Assembly (NCBI GenBank): GCA_028708865.1
Contig: JAQVYA010000001.1
Span: 18,793 to 82,792, forward strand
Length of the DNA: 64,000 nucleotides
Direction: 5' to 3'
Origin: Desulfovibrio sp.
GTDB taxonomy: Bacteria; Desulfobacterota; Desulfovibrionia; Desulfovibrionales; Desulfovibrionaceae
A program made the position numbers and the translations under genes. The stretch's first letter is position 1, and each line of letters starts with the position of its first letter. Positions 44,751 through 52,976 of this stretch are shown piece after piece. The notes below the pieces were generated by a model. The model did no database searches and was not told the origin of the DNA. It saw nothing but the letters and a program-made list of their open reading frames with translations.

Positions 44751-45808
44751 GTTCGAATCACCGGTTCATAGGTCATGGTGCGTTGCATAGGGGTATATCC
44801 GGCGGCCTGGATCAGGCGGTGAATTTCCTTGCGTGTGAGCCGGAAGGACACGCCGGCGGCCTTGACCACATTTTCCTCGATCATCAAAGAGCCGAAGTCG
44901 TTTCCGCCGAAAAATAAGGCTAATTGGGCGATTTTTGGCCCCATGGTAACCCAGGAGACCTGAATATTGTCGATATTGTCCAGGACGATGCGAGAGAGGG
45001 CCAACATGCGCAGATATTCGGGAGCTGTTGCTGGGCGGGCTTTGATGTTGGTGTTTTCGGGTTGGAAGGTCCAGGGAATGAAGGCCGTGAAGCCATGTGT
45101 GCGTTCTTGCAGGCGGCGCACGGCGAATAAGTGAGCCAGGCGGTCCTCCTCCTGTTCCTCGTGTCCGAACATCATGGTGGCGGTGGTCCGCAGGCCCTGG
45201 CGATGAGCTTCTTCCATGACCGCCAGCCATTCATCGGCGGAACACTTATTGGGCGACACGCGTTCCCGCACGGCATTGACTAGGATTTCAGCTCCGCCGC
45301 CAGGGATGGAGTGCAGACCGGCTTGGTGCAGCCGCTCAATGACCTGGGCTGTACTCATGCCGTAGAGCTTGGAAAAATAGTGGATTTCCGGCGGGGAAAA
45401 GGCATGGACGTGGATGGAGGGGAAGCTGTCATGGATAAAGGAGAGCAGTTCTTCGTAAAAGGTGAACGGCAAATCCGGATGATGCCCTCCCTGCATCAAA
45501 ATTTGGGTCCCGCCCAAAGCCAGGGTCTCCTCGATTTTTTGGGACAATTCCTCACGGCTGATCACATATCCGCCCTCTTGGCCCGGGGCCTTGTAAAAAG
45601 CGCAAAACCGGCAGCCACAGGAACAGATATTGGAGTAATTGATATTCCGATCAGCCACATAGGTGACCACCGGTTCCGGATGTTTTCTGAGTCGCACGGC
45701 ATGGGCCAGGGCGCCCAGGTCATGCAGAGACGCCTGCTCATAGAGCAGCCGGGCCTGATCAAGTGTTACTCGCTGGCCGGAACGTACGGCGTTGAAAATG
45801 GTTTGCAT
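44747..45808 (-). CDS. mqnC: Cyclic dehypoxanthinyl futalosine synthase (radical SAM)
   Basis: Radical SAM enzyme that cyclises dehypoxanthine futalosine. 353 residues. The cluster motif C62-x3-C66-x2-C69 lies in ICSCGCRFCAFY, followed by MQGGHHPDLPFTFYEELL. ATG 45808 gives the family start; the frame runs 26 codons further upstream without support. Lies between mqnE and mqnA. Confidence 0.93.
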   Translation of the reverse strand: MQTIFNAVRSGQRVTLDQARLLYEQASLHDLGALAHAVRLRKHPEPVVTYVADRNINYSNICSCGCRFCAFYKAPGQEGGYVISREELSQKIEETLALGGTQILMQGGHHPDLPFTFYEELLSFIHDSFPSIHVHAFSPPEIHYFSKLYGMSTAQVIERLHQAGLHSIPGGGAEILVNAVRERVSPNKCSADEWLAVMEEAHRQGLRTTATMMFGHEEQEEDRLAHLFAVRRLQERTHGFTAFIPWTFQPENTNIKARPATAPEYLRMLALSRIVLDNIDNIQVSWVTMGPKIAQLALFFGGNDFGSLMIEENVVKAAGVSFRLTRKEIHRLIQAAGYTPMQRTMTYEPVIRT

Positions 45809-45833
45809 AGGGATCCTTGGTATCCAAACCGCG

Positions 45834-46931
45834 TTAGGGCTGAATCGGGTTGAAGTAGGAATCGCGTTCCACGGGCCGCAGTCCACAGCCAGTGATCATA
45901 GCGTTCAATTCCTGGCGGGTGAGTCCCTGCCGGGAAGTGGCTCCGGCCTCATGCCCGATTTTCTCTTCGACCACCGTGCCATCAAAGTCGTCCGCTCCCC
46001 AGAAAAGGGCGGCCTGCGCTTGTTTGACCGTCAGCATGACCCAGTAGGCCTTAATATGCGGGACGTTGTCGAGCATCAACCGGCTCACGGCAATGGTCCG
46101 CAGTTCATCCAGGCCCGTGAGGGGGTTGGGGATTTCCAGCTTGCTGTTTTCCGTGAGAAACGGGAGAGGAATGAAGCAGACAAAGCCGCCGGTTTCATCC
46201 TGGAGGCGGCGCAATCTGTCCAGATGGTCAAGGCGCTGGGCCAGGGTTTCAATATGGCCGAAGAGCATGGTACAATTTGTTTTAATGCCAAGCTCATGCG
46301 CTTCCCTGTGAATTCGCAACCATTCCTCCGCATTGCTTTTGCGAGGGCAGACCTGTTGGCGGATTTGTGGGTCGAATATTTCGGCCCCGCCCCCGGGCAG
46401 CATGTTCAGTCCGACCGCCTTGAGGCGTTCCAGGGTCTGGCGCGTGGAGATGTTTTCAAGCCGGGCAAAGTGGGCGATTTCCACAGCTGTGAAGCATTTG
46501 AGGACCGCGTTGGGCCAGCGGGCCCGCAGGGCCGCCAGGGTGGCTTCAAAATAAGACAGGGGAAGTCTGGGATGGCAACCGCCCACAATGTGGATTTCCC
46601 GGGGGGCGGAAGGCGAAGATTCCAATTTGGCCAGGATTTCCTGCGTGTCCAACCGGAAGGCCCCGGGCTGGGTGTCGTCCTCACGCTGATAGGCGCAGAA
46701 GGTGCAGGCGTTGACACAGACGTTGGTGTAATTCACGTGCTGGTTGGCCACGTAGAACGCGGCATCGTCATGCAGCCGGGTGCGGACCCTATGGGCCAAT
46801 TCCCCGATGGCCAATGGATCTGGGCAGGTGAACAGGGTTTCGCCGTCTTCCAGGCTGAGGCGTTCTCCGGCCTCGACCTTGTCGAAGATGGTCTCCAGGC
46901 CGAGGCGGGTGTAGTATTGACGGTCAGGCAT
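45834..46931 (-). CDS. mqnE: Aminodeoxyfutalosine synthase (radical SAM)
   Basis: Joins 3-enolpyruvylbenzoate with the adenosyl radical of SAM to make aminodeoxyfutalosine. 365 residues. C72-x3-C76-x2-C79 lies in VCVNACTFCAYQR, then HIVGGCHPRLPLSYFEA and MLPGGGAEIF. The start overlaps the tetR stop by eight bases. The hydrolase MqnB needed between MqnE and MqnC is not in the window. Confidence 0.93.
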   Translation of the reverse strand: MPDRQYYTRLGLETIFDKVEAGERLSLEDGETLFTCPDPLAIGELAHRVRTRLHDDAAFYVANQHVNYTNVCVNACTFCAYQREDDTQPGAFRLDTQEILAKLESSPSAPREIHIVGGCHPRLPLSYFEATLAALRARWPNAVLKCFTAVEIAHFARLENISTRQTLERLKAVGLNMLPGGGAEIFDPQIRQQVCPRKSNAEEWLRIHREAHELGIKTNCTMLFGHIETLAQRLDHLDRLRRLQDETGGFVCFIPLPFLTENSKLEIPNPLTGLDELRTIAVSRLMLDNVPHIKAYWVMLTVKQAQAALFWGADDFDGTVVEEKIGHEAGATSRQGLTRQELNAMITGCGLRPVERDSYFNPIQP

Positions 46932-47571
46932 GCTGTTCTCCGTTGTTTGCCGCCAGGGCGCGGCGGATGAAGTCCATGAGCTGGTCGATGCGTTGCCGGG
47001 CGTCCCCTTGGGAAAGGCCGTGCAACGCGGGATGCACCTCGGGCACGGTCAAGGATTGCAGAAGTCTGTCGAACAGCCCATCAATGAGGAAGACGGCCAT
47101 GTCCAGGTCCAGGTCGGCGCGCAGTTCGCCGCGCCGCATGCCGTCTTCCAGCAACGGTCTCAAAAATTTTGCTGAATATCCGCGGACCTGTTGCAAAAAT
47201 GGTTCGCGAAAGGGAACATTTTCCTGGAAGAGCACTTTGAGGTAGATGCGATACAGGCGAGGATGCTGTTGGACGAATTCCAGACCGGCCATGAGACTGA
47301 GACGTAACCGGTCGAATGTATCGCCTTCGGCGTTTCGGGCGGCCTTGAGCGGCCCTTTGAAGAGGTCCACCGCATGTTCAAAGACGTGTTGGAACAGGCC
47401 TTCTTTGGAGCCGAAGTATTTGAACAGCGAGCCTTTGGCAATGCCAAGCTGTTTGACCATCCGGTTGACGCTGGCCTGATGAAAGCCGTGTTGCGCAAAT
47501 TCCTCCACAGCGGTGTCCAGAACGCGCTCCTGTTTTTCCGGAGCCAAATTTTCGAATGTCTTGCTGCGCAT
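46924..47571 (-). CDS. TetR/AcrR-family transcriptional regulator
   Basis: 215 residues. N-terminal helix-turn-helix FAQHGFHQASVNRMVKQLGI followed by AKGSLFKYFGSKEGLFQ, the usual TetR sequence; the rest is the ligand/dimer domain. GGAAAGG stands before ATG 47571. It overlaps mqnE and heads the mqnE-mqnC-mqnA operon, with mqnD divergent. A strong palindrome in the gap is its likely operator, suggesting control of menaquinone genes. The ligand is unknown. Confidence 0.88.
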   Translation of the reverse strand: MRSKTFENLAPEKQERVLDTAVEEFAQHGFHQASVNRMVKQLGIAKGSLFKYFGSKEGLFQHVFEHAVDLFKGPLKAARNAEGDTFDRLRLSLMAGLEFVQQHPRLYRIYLKVLFQENVPFREPFLQQVRGYSAKFLRPLLEDGMRRGELRADLDLDMAVFLIDGLFDRLLQSLTVPEVHPALHGLSQGDARQRIDQLMDFIRRALAANNGEQHA

Positions 47572-47595
47572 CGCTTGCCTTTCCAAGAGTGGTTT

Positions 47596-47623
47596 TCTAT
47601 GGTGACCAGGTGGTCACTCTAGA
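47596..47623. promoter_or_regulatory. Palindromic operator between tetR and mqnD
   Basis: GTGACCA-GG-TGGTCAC (47602-47617) is a perfect 7+7 inverted repeat. Symmetry resumes further out with TCTA (47596-47599) and TAGA (47620-47623). It lies 25 bases before tetR and 39 before mqnD. Weak hexamers flank it in both directions at 17-base spacing (TTCTAT/TCTAGA on plus), so a bound repressor would block both promoters. Confidence 0.75.
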
Positions 47624-47661
47624 AGCGACCCATGATCTTGTCAACGATAAAGGACGGTTTC

Positions 47662-48516
47662 ATGTTGGAAGGATTGCGCTTTGGAATTTCACCCTGTCCC
47701 AACGATACATATATTTTTGCTGGTCTGGCGCTGGGGCGGGTGGCCTGTTCTGCCGGTGTGCCGCGGTTTCGGTTGGCGGATGTGGAGGAGTTGAACCGCT
47801 GGGCCGTCAGCGCGGAACCGGACGTGTGCAAGGTCTCTGTAGCTGCGGCCGCCGGGCTGTTGGAGGATTACGTGCTGTTGCGCTCCGGCGGCGCTCTGGG
47901 CTGGGGAGTGGGCCCGATCCTGGCCGTGAAGGAGGGCCCTGCCGGAGGTGCGCTTGAGGCCCTGCGGGGGCGCGTAGCCGTGCCGGGAAAGCACACCACA
48001 GCCACATTGCTGTTTTCCATGCTGGCACGGGAACAGGGACTGGACGTGGAACTTGTGGAAATGGTCTATGATCAGGTCATACCGGCGGTGGCTTCCGGTG
48101 CCTGCGCAGCCGGTCTGGTGATTCATGAGGGCCGTTTTGTGCTTGGGTCGCACGAGCTGGCCGCCTTGCTGGACATGGGGGCGTGGTGGGAAGGGCGAAC
48201 CGGACTTCCCTTGCCGCTGGGCTGCATTGTGGCCCGCCGGAGCTTGGGCACGGAGCGCCTGGCCGCTCTGGATCGCAGCATTCGGGCCAGTATTGCCTAT
48301 GCTGAAGGATTCTCCCACGACGTTCGGGAATACATAGCCGAACATGCGCAGGAGCTGGACGAACAGGTGGTGCTGCGGCACATTGAAACGTTTGTGACCG
48401 AGTACAGCAGCGATGTGGGGCGCGAAGGCGAACAGGCCCTGGCCGCGCTTTTGCGCGAGTCCGCTCGGCTGAACAATAGGCCCTGGCCGGTGCGGGACTG
48501 GATTGTCCCGGCCTGA
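47662..48516 (+). CDS. mqnD: 1,4-dihydroxy-6-naphthoate synthase
   Basis: Opens cyclic dehypoxanthinyl futalosine to 1,4-dihydroxy-6-naphthoate. 284 residues. LRFGISPCPNDTYIFAGLAL is the family start, and GKHTTATLLFSML and AAGLVIHEGRF form the ligand site. ATG 47662 has AAAGGACGG upstream; an ATG ten codons earlier is less well placed. Divergent from the other mqn genes. Confidence 0.93.
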   Translation: MLEGLRFGISPCPNDTYIFAGLALGRVACSAGVPRFRLADVEELNRWAVSAEPDVCKVSVAAAAGLLEDYVLLRSGGALGWGVGPILAVKEGPAGGALEALRGRVAVPGKHTTATLLFSMLAREQGLDVELVEMVYDQVIPAVASGACAAGLVIHEGRFVLGSHELAALLDMGAWWEGRTGLPLPLGCIVARRSLGTERLAALDRSIRASIAYAEGFSHDVREYIAEHAQELDEQVVLRHIETFVTEYSSDVGREGEQALAALLRESARLNNRPWPVRDWIVPA

Positions 48517-48555
48517 GGCCTGGCCCTCACAGCTCCGCAGGGCGGGGCAGAAGCG

Positions 48556-49479
48556 TTATTGAGGCGGGGTCACTTCCACGCTGGCTTTGGTCGCACTTTT
48601 TTTGGAGCGGTCCTGGCTGAGGACTACCCCGGCCAGCACCAGACCTGACGCGAGGTATTGCGCCCCTGTCAGGGTTTCCCCCAGGAAGAACCAGGACATG
48701 AACAGGGTTAGCACCGGAATGGTGTTGGTAAAGGCGGACGCCTGGTGTGCCGGTATTTTGCTGGATCCGTAATTGTAGAGGCCGTAGCCGCCCAGGGTGA
48801 TGAATGCGCCCAAGTAGACGATGGCCAGGATTCCTTCGGTGGAAAAGCCTTGGGGCGGGGCCGTGCTGGGAAGAAACAGCAGAGGAAAGTAGAACAGCGT
48901 GGCCTGCACCGCTTGTACCGCAGTGAGGAAGAGGGGCGGGTAGCGTACGCACATGCGCTTGAGCATGATCATGTACCCGGCGGCGCAGACCATGGCCAGA
49001 AATTCCAGAAAGTTGCCCAGTACAGGATTGGGGGCGGATTCATCGGCTTCGGCCCCGGCCGAGAGCAGTACCGCACCCACTACGGCCAGGGCGAATCCGG
49101 CCAGAGTCCGCCGGGAGATGTGCTCTTTGAGCACGAAGTGTGCTCCCACGGCCACGATCAGGGGCAAGAGGGAAACGATCATTCCGGCTTGGGAGGCGTG
49201 CGTGTTTTCCAGAGCCTTGGCCTCGAAAATGAAGTAGAAACATGGTTCACACAAGGCCATGAAGGTCAGGGGCTTCCAGTCCCCTTTTTGGTATTTGATA
49301 TTGCGGAAGTTTTTCCACAAAGCCAAAAAGCAGAGGCTGGCCACGAGCATGCGGCCGAAAATGACGATCATGGGATCGTAGTGACGGAAAGCCACTTTGA
49401 GGGCCACAAAGGAACTGGCCCATAGCACCGAAGCCGTCAACAGGGCCAGCACGGGCAAGGCCCCGGCGGAAAGACGCAT
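48556..49479 (-). CDS. EamA/DMT-family transporter
   Basis: 307 residues with ten hydrophobic helices in two EamA repeats. The first repeat starts LLTASVLWASSFVALKVAF and the second NFLEFLAMVCAAGYMIML, with LTLFMSWFFLGETLTGAQYL near the end. DMT exporters often move amino acids or metabolites out of the cell. It starts two bases after the Lrp-type gene, so the two are one operon. Substrate unknown. Confidence 0.88.
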   Translation of the reverse strand: MRLSAGALPVLALLTASVLWASSFVALKVAFRHYDPMIVIFGRMLVASLCFLALWKNFRNIKYQKGDWKPLTFMALCEPCFYFIFEAKALENTHASQAGMIVSLLPLIVAVGAHFVLKEHISRRTLAGFALAVVGAVLLSAGAEADESAPNPVLGNFLEFLAMVCAAGYMIMLKRMCVRYPPLFLTAVQAVQATLFYFPLLFLPSTAPPQGFSTEGILAIVYLGAFITLGGYGLYNYGSSKIPAHQASAFTNTIPVLTLFMSWFFLGETLTGAQYLASGLVLAGVVLSQDRSKKSATKASVEVTPPQ

Positions 49480-49481
49480 GG

Positions 49482-49970
49482 CTACTCCTTGCAGGCGTCG
49501 GCAGGCAGGGTCGGCTGCTCGTCCACGTACAGGGGCGGGTTGATTTGCTGCTTGCCGGAGCGCAGCACGATGATGGTCTGGGTGGCGCGAACCGGGGGAA
49601 TGTCATTAATGTTGGTCAGCACGTGCTCCAGGCTGGCCGTATCCGGGCAGCGGAGCTTGAGCAAAAAGCAGGCTTCGCCCACGGTGTAGTGCACTTCCAC
49701 CACTTCCGGGATTTTTGCAAAGGCCGCGGCCGCCTCTTCGGAGCGCCGCATTTCCTGAAGAAATATTTGTGCAAAGGCAAGCACCTGCATTTGCAGGGCA
49801 TTGGGGTCCAGCTCCACGGTAAAGCGGCGAATAATGCCACGTTGCTCCAGGCGTTTGATGCGCCCGTGCACGGCCGCAGCGGAAAGCCCCACCTCTTGGC
49901 CGATAAAGGCGTTGGTGGCGCGCGTGTCTTCCTGAAGGATATTAAGAATCCGTTTGTCCAGCTCGTCCAT
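49482..49970 (-). CDS. Lrp/AsnC-family transcriptional regulator
   Basis: 162 residues. The N-terminal HTH starts MDELDKRILNILQEDTRATN and the AsnC ligand domain follows. GGAGG fits ATG 49970; a TTG ten codons upstream is not preferred. Unlike the AhbA/AhbB-type protein nearby, it looks like an ordinary Lrp regulator. Its position just before an EamA exporter fits amino-acid-sensitive control of export. Confidence 0.87.
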   Translation of the reverse strand: MDELDKRILNILQEDTRATNAFIGQEVGLSAAAVHGRIKRLEQRGIIRRFTVELDPNALQMQVLAFAQIFLQEMRRSEEAAAAFAKIPEVVEVHYTVGEACFLLKLRCPDTASLEHVLTNINDIPPVRATQTIIVLRSGKQQINPPLYVDEQPTLPADACKE

Positions 49971-50034
49971 CGTTCGTATTTCCTCCGGTGTGGCAGGCAA
50001 TAAATGAGTTCTGGCCGGAAATCAATGATGGAGG

Positions 50035-50065
50035 TTCAAAAAAAAGCGGCCCCTGGGGGCCGCTT
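50035..50065 (-). terminator. Intrinsic terminator of the Cys-rich protein gene
   Basis: On the minus strand, AAGCGGCCCC pairs with GGGGCCGCTT around a very short loop, followed by a run of T. It lies 24 bases after the stop. Confidence 0.85.
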
Positions 50066-50088
50066 GCAGGGGCGTTGCCGCAGGGCAA

Positions 50089-50352
50089 TTAAAAACACAT
50101 GGCCACGAGATTGAATGGCTTGTAGCCGTTATCCGGATTGAGCGCGTAGCGGCAGCCCAAAGAGCAGTCGTCACGCTTGTTGATGATGTCTTGGTCAGAG
50201 TCCTTGTAATGTGGGCACTGGTTATTGAAGCAAACGAGCACTACACTCCAGCCGCTGTCCGGCGGGGCAAGCCAAGCTTCCATGGGCTTCCCGCAATGGG
50301 GGCAGTCATGGTCTTCCAGCTCGGTTTCGATTCCGGCGTATTTAAAAATCAT
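50089..50352 (-). CDS. Small Cys-rich zinc-ribbon protein
   Basis: 87 residues with seven Cys: CPHC at 17-20, C41-x4-C46, C63-x3-C67, and Cys86 near the end. The first four resemble an Ogr/Delta-type zinc finger, and the remaining three are extra. AAGGAG precedes ATG 50352. It stands alone, with its own terminator. I do not recognise a function; zinc binding is inferred from the spacing. Confidence 0.7.
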   Translation of the reverse strand: MIFKYAGIETELEDHDCPHCGKPMEAWLAPPDSGWSVVLVCFNNQCPHYKDSDQDIINKRDDCSLGCRYALNPDNGYKPFNLVAMCF

Positions 50353-50459
50353 TCCACTCTCCTTGTTGTTGTGAACCTGTTCAGAACATAAGACCGCTCC
50401 GCGGAAGGTCAACCCTGCATCGGGGCGAGCGGCCTGGAGCCGGGATCTCCGGGAGCGGA

Positions 50460-50951
50460 TCAACTCTGCCGGGCGTCCCGCAAAGCGCGAAAAAGGGCCT
50501 TGCTGCTTTTTGGGGCTTTCCCGGCGTCCTGCTCCTTGCGGGCATTGCGTACGAGCTGGCGCAGGTGCTGCCGGTCCGCCTGCGGGTGGGCATCGAAAAA
50601 GTCGTCCAAAGGGGCGTCTTCTCCGTCCAGCAGTCGTTCCCGAAGTCGTTCGAGATCATGAAACGCGGCGTCCTGCTCTGCTTTGGCCCGGCCACGCCGA
50701 TCCAGAAAATCGCGAATGGGCTCCGGGTCCAGGTCACGCATGAGTTTGCCCACGAATTGGGCCTGCCTGCGCCTAGCTTCATGTTTGCGCAGACTGCGCA
50801 GTTCATCCAGGGCGCTGACGAGTGAATCCGGCAGGGCAAGCGGCCGGAGTTCATCCTTGGTCAGGGTGGCGAGTTGTTCGCCCATGTCCTGGAGCGTTTT
50901 GGATTCGCGCTTCAACTGCGATCGGCTTTTGGGAAGATCGGATTGGTCCAT
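50460..50951 (-). CDS. darP: DarP/YjgA-family ribosome-associated protein
   Basis: 163 residues, highly charged and helical. SRSQLKRESKTLQDMGEQLA at the start and RQAQFVGKLMRDLDPEPIRD in the middle match the DUF615 family. The E. coli member helps assemble the large subunit. Not adjacent to ribosomal genes here. Confidence 0.88.
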   Translation of the reverse strand: MDQSDLPKSRSQLKRESKTLQDMGEQLATLTKDELRPLALPDSLVSALDELRSLRKHEARRRQAQFVGKLMRDLDPEPIRDFLDRRGRAKAEQDAAFHDLERLRERLLDGEDAPLDDFFDAHPQADRQHLRQLVRNARKEQDAGKAPKSSKALFRALRDARQS

Positions 50952-51036
50952 GCGGATTTCTAGCCGAGGGAGGCGGCGCTGTCCAGTAGTCGGGCGGGCC
51001 TGGAGGCGGTAAAAGATACAGACAGGGATAAAGCGA

Positions 51037-51480
51037 TCACCAGGAACGCGCCCCTCCCTGGTAGGGCTTGCCCAGTCCGGACTGAATCAGTAGGGCCGCC
51101 AGGTCGCACCCGTCGACATAAATATCGGCTACAAGGCGAAAGTACTTGCCGCGCCGTATGTTGCGCAGCTCCACCCTGGGGCGTCCGGCCAGGGCGGCGC
51201 GAACCAGGGCGCGGGCCTGCTTTGCCAGGCGGCGGATTTCCGGACGTTGGTCACGCAACTCCGGAGTATCACACCCGGCTAGGCGCACGGCAATGCCCCG
51301 CCCCACCAGGGGCGGATAGCCTGGAATATCCACCACAATGGTATCCCCGTCCACCACCCGGCGCACCTGGGCCCAGGTTGAACCATAATTTTGGTCTGCT
51401 GACCAAACAGTCCCCGGGCCGGACCAAAGCGTCCAGGAGAATAGCGCAAGATAAAATATTTTGCCAATTTGTGACGTAAT
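51037..51480 (-). CDS. Secreted staphylococcal-nuclease-like (thermonuclease) protein
   Basis: Nuclease domain with VDGDTIVVDI, VRLAGCDTPELRDQ (Arg, Asp and Glu of the active site) and KYFRLVADIYVDG (second Arg). Before it is a signal peptide, KIFYLALFSWTLW to about VWSA. No ATG, GTG or TTG in this frame fits. An upstream ATG at 51687 lies before the rpe terminator and the promoter at 51596-51568. ATT 51480 has AGAGAGGA nine bases upstream and gives 147 residues, so I use it as the start. Sequencing error or pseudogene decay are alternatives. Confidence 0.65.
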   Translation of the reverse strand: MTSQIGKIFYLALFSWTLWSGPGTVWSADQNYGSTWAQVRRVVDGDTIVVDIPGYPPLVGRGIAVRLAGCDTPELRDQRPEIRRLAKQARALVRAALAGRPRVELRNIRRGKYFRLVADIYVDGCDLAALLIQSGLGKPYQGGARSW

Positions 51481-51567
51481 GAAGGGGATTCCTCTCTGTG
51501 GATGATGCCCGCTGGAAATAGTATTGAGTCCGGCGGGTTGGAGAAACAGACATTCTATTGTCACAAG

Positions 51568-51596
51568 ACATAATTTTTTTGTCGCTGTTTTGTCAA
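51568..51596 (-). promoter_or_regulatory. Candidate promoter of the nuclease gene
   Basis: On the minus strand, TTGACA (51596-51591), exactly 17 bases, then TTATGT (51573-51568). It lies after the rpe terminator and sets the 5' end of the nuclease message near 51561. Confidence 0.65.
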
Positions 51597-51625
51597 GTAT
51601 ATAATAAGATGTGGTATACAGATAA

Positions 51626-51650
51626 TAAAAAGCCCCGCAATGAGCGGGGC
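51626..51650 (-). terminator. Intrinsic terminator of the ahb-rpe transcript
   Basis: On the minus strand, GCCCCGC, a five-base loop, GCGGGGC, then TTTTTATT. It lies 38 bases after the rpe stop. Confidence 0.88.
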
Positions 51651-51687
51651 CATGATGACGAAAGCAGGACCTTGTAGTGAAAAACAA

Positions 51688-52350
51688 TCAGCTCCAGGCT
51701 GCCTCAAAAGCGCGTAGCCGTTCGCCGTAGGGCGGGTATTTGAAGAAAGCCGAGCCAGAGACCAGCACGTCGGCCCCAGCCTGCACCAACTCACGGCAAT
51801 TCTCCAGAGTCACGCCGCCGTCCACCTGAATCAGCGTGTCAGCTCCGGCCTCACGGATCATGCTGCGTAGCTCGCGGATTTTGTCCATGCAAAAGGGAAT
51901 GAATTTTTGGCCGCCAAAACCAGGGTTCACGCTCATGAGCAGCACCATGTCCAACTGGGGAAGCAGATATTTTACGGCTTCACAGGGCGTGGCCGGGTTC
52001 AAGGAAACCGCGCACTTGACCCCGCGGTCCGCTATGGCGGCCACAGCGCGTTCCAGATGGTGGGTAGCCTCGGCGTGCACGCAGATAAGGTCGCACCCCG
52101 CGTCCACGAATTCATCCACGTAGCGTTCCGGCCGTTCGATCATCAGGTGCGTGTCAAAAAACAAGTCCGAATGCTTGCGCATGGCCTTGATCACCGGCGG
52201 GCCAAAGGTGATGTTCGGCACGAACAAACCGTCCATCACATCCAGATGGGCCCATTGCAGACCGGCCTGTTTCAGGGCCTGCAACTCCTCCGCCAGCCGG
52301 GCAAAATCGCACGACAGCAGCGAAGGCGAAAGAATGATTTCCTTGCTCAT
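51688..52350 (-). CDS. rpe: Ribulose-phosphate 3-epimerase
   Basis: Interconverts ribulose-5-P and xylulose-5-P in the pentose phosphate pathway. 220 residues of TIM barrel. ILSPSLLSCDFARLAEEL, HLDVMDGLFVPNITFGPPVI (metal ligands), MSVNPGFGGQKFIP and IQVDGGVTLEN. ATG 52350 overlaps the previous stop by four bases, so it is coupled to the ahb genes, an association without a known metabolic reason. Confidence 0.95.
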   Translation of the reverse strand: MSKEIILSPSLLSCDFARLAEELQALKQAGLQWAHLDVMDGLFVPNITFGPPVIKAMRKHSDLFFDTHLMIERPERYVDEFVDAGCDLICVHAEATHHLERAVAAIADRGVKCAVSLNPATPCEAVKYLLPQLDMVLLMSVNPGFGGQKFIPFCMDKIRELRSMIREAGADTLIQVDGGVTLENCRELVQAGADVLVSGSAFFKYPPYGERLRAFEAAWS

Positions 52351-52817
52351 GCCTTGTTGTCCTTTACATTGAAGTCCACTTTGATTTTGAACATCTTGTC
52401 CGCCGGGAGGTTGAGTACCTTGATGCCCGTGCGTTCGGTGATTTCGGCCAAGGTGGCCTCCACGTCTTCCCAGTCGGGACCGATGTAGGTGAACCACACG
52501 TTGAATTGATTTTGCCGCAAATAGTTATGCGTCACGCCCTCGTGGCGATTCACCTCGGCCACGAAATCGTCCAGACGTTCTTCAGGCACCTGGGCCGCGC
52601 ACAGGGTGGAGCGCCAGCCGAGCTGCCGGGAACCGAAGTTGGCGCCGATGCGGCGGATTACGCCTTCATCCCGCAAGCGGTTCACCCGCTCGAGCACCTC
52701 GTCTTCGGAAAGACCGATCCGTTCCCCCACCACAGCATAGGGCCGGGAATCAATGGGATAGTCGGACTGGATGATGTTTAAAATCTTGCGGTCAAATTCG
52801 TCTATCTTGTAACTCAT
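52347..52817 (-). CDS. Siroheme decarboxylase subunit, AhbA/AhbB family
   Basis: 156 residues of Lrp/AsnC-like fold that in heme-synthesising sulfate reducers act as enzymes: an AhbA-AhbB pair turns siroheme into 12,18-didecarboxysiroheme. Family marks are IDSRPYAVVGERIGLSEDEV, GVIRRIGANFGSRQLGW, HEGVTHNYLR and NVWFTYIGP. Only one such gene is seen here, so its partner must be elsewhere; A or B cannot be settled by eye. Follows ahbD and hemB, and overlaps rpe by four bases. Confidence 0.82.
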   Translation of the reverse strand: MSYKIDEFDRKILNIIQSDYPIDSRPYAVVGERIGLSEDEVLERVNRLRDEGVIRRIGANFGSRQLGWRSTLCAAQVPEERLDDFVAEVNRHEGVTHNYLRQNQFNVWFTYIGPDWEDVEATLAEITERTGIKVLNLPADKMFKIKVDFNVKDNKA

Positions 52818-52918
52818 CTGCGCTCCCTGGACCCCCTTCCCCGAAAAACTTCGCGGGCGTTGATGTTGCGTCGCGACCTCAACGCGGGGGAGAATGGATG
52901 ATTCGTTGGTTTCCCCCT

Positions 52919-52944
52919 CCGCCTTGCGCGTACGGGCAAGGCGG
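52919..52944 (-). other. Hairpin between ahbD and the ahbA/B-type gene
   Basis: CCGCCTTGC pairs with GCAAGGCGG (9 bp) around an eight-base loop. No T-run on the minus strand. The 159-base gap holds no gene. Confidence 0.45.
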
Positions 52945-52976
52945 ATGAACGTCTTTGGAAAGGGGCCCGGAAAGTC

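Noticed and set aside
49482-49970. Second siroheme decarboxylase subunit (AhbA/AhbB)
   Set aside because: It has the ordinary Lrp/AsnC look, lacks the family's HNYLR and NVWFT segments, and is paired with an exporter gene.
51269-51571. ATG frame of 100 codons overlapping the nuclease start region
   Set aside because: It starts just after the promoter but loses any protein character and overlaps the intact nuclease frame. It was considered as the true start with a frameshift, but the signal peptide lies in the nuclease frame.
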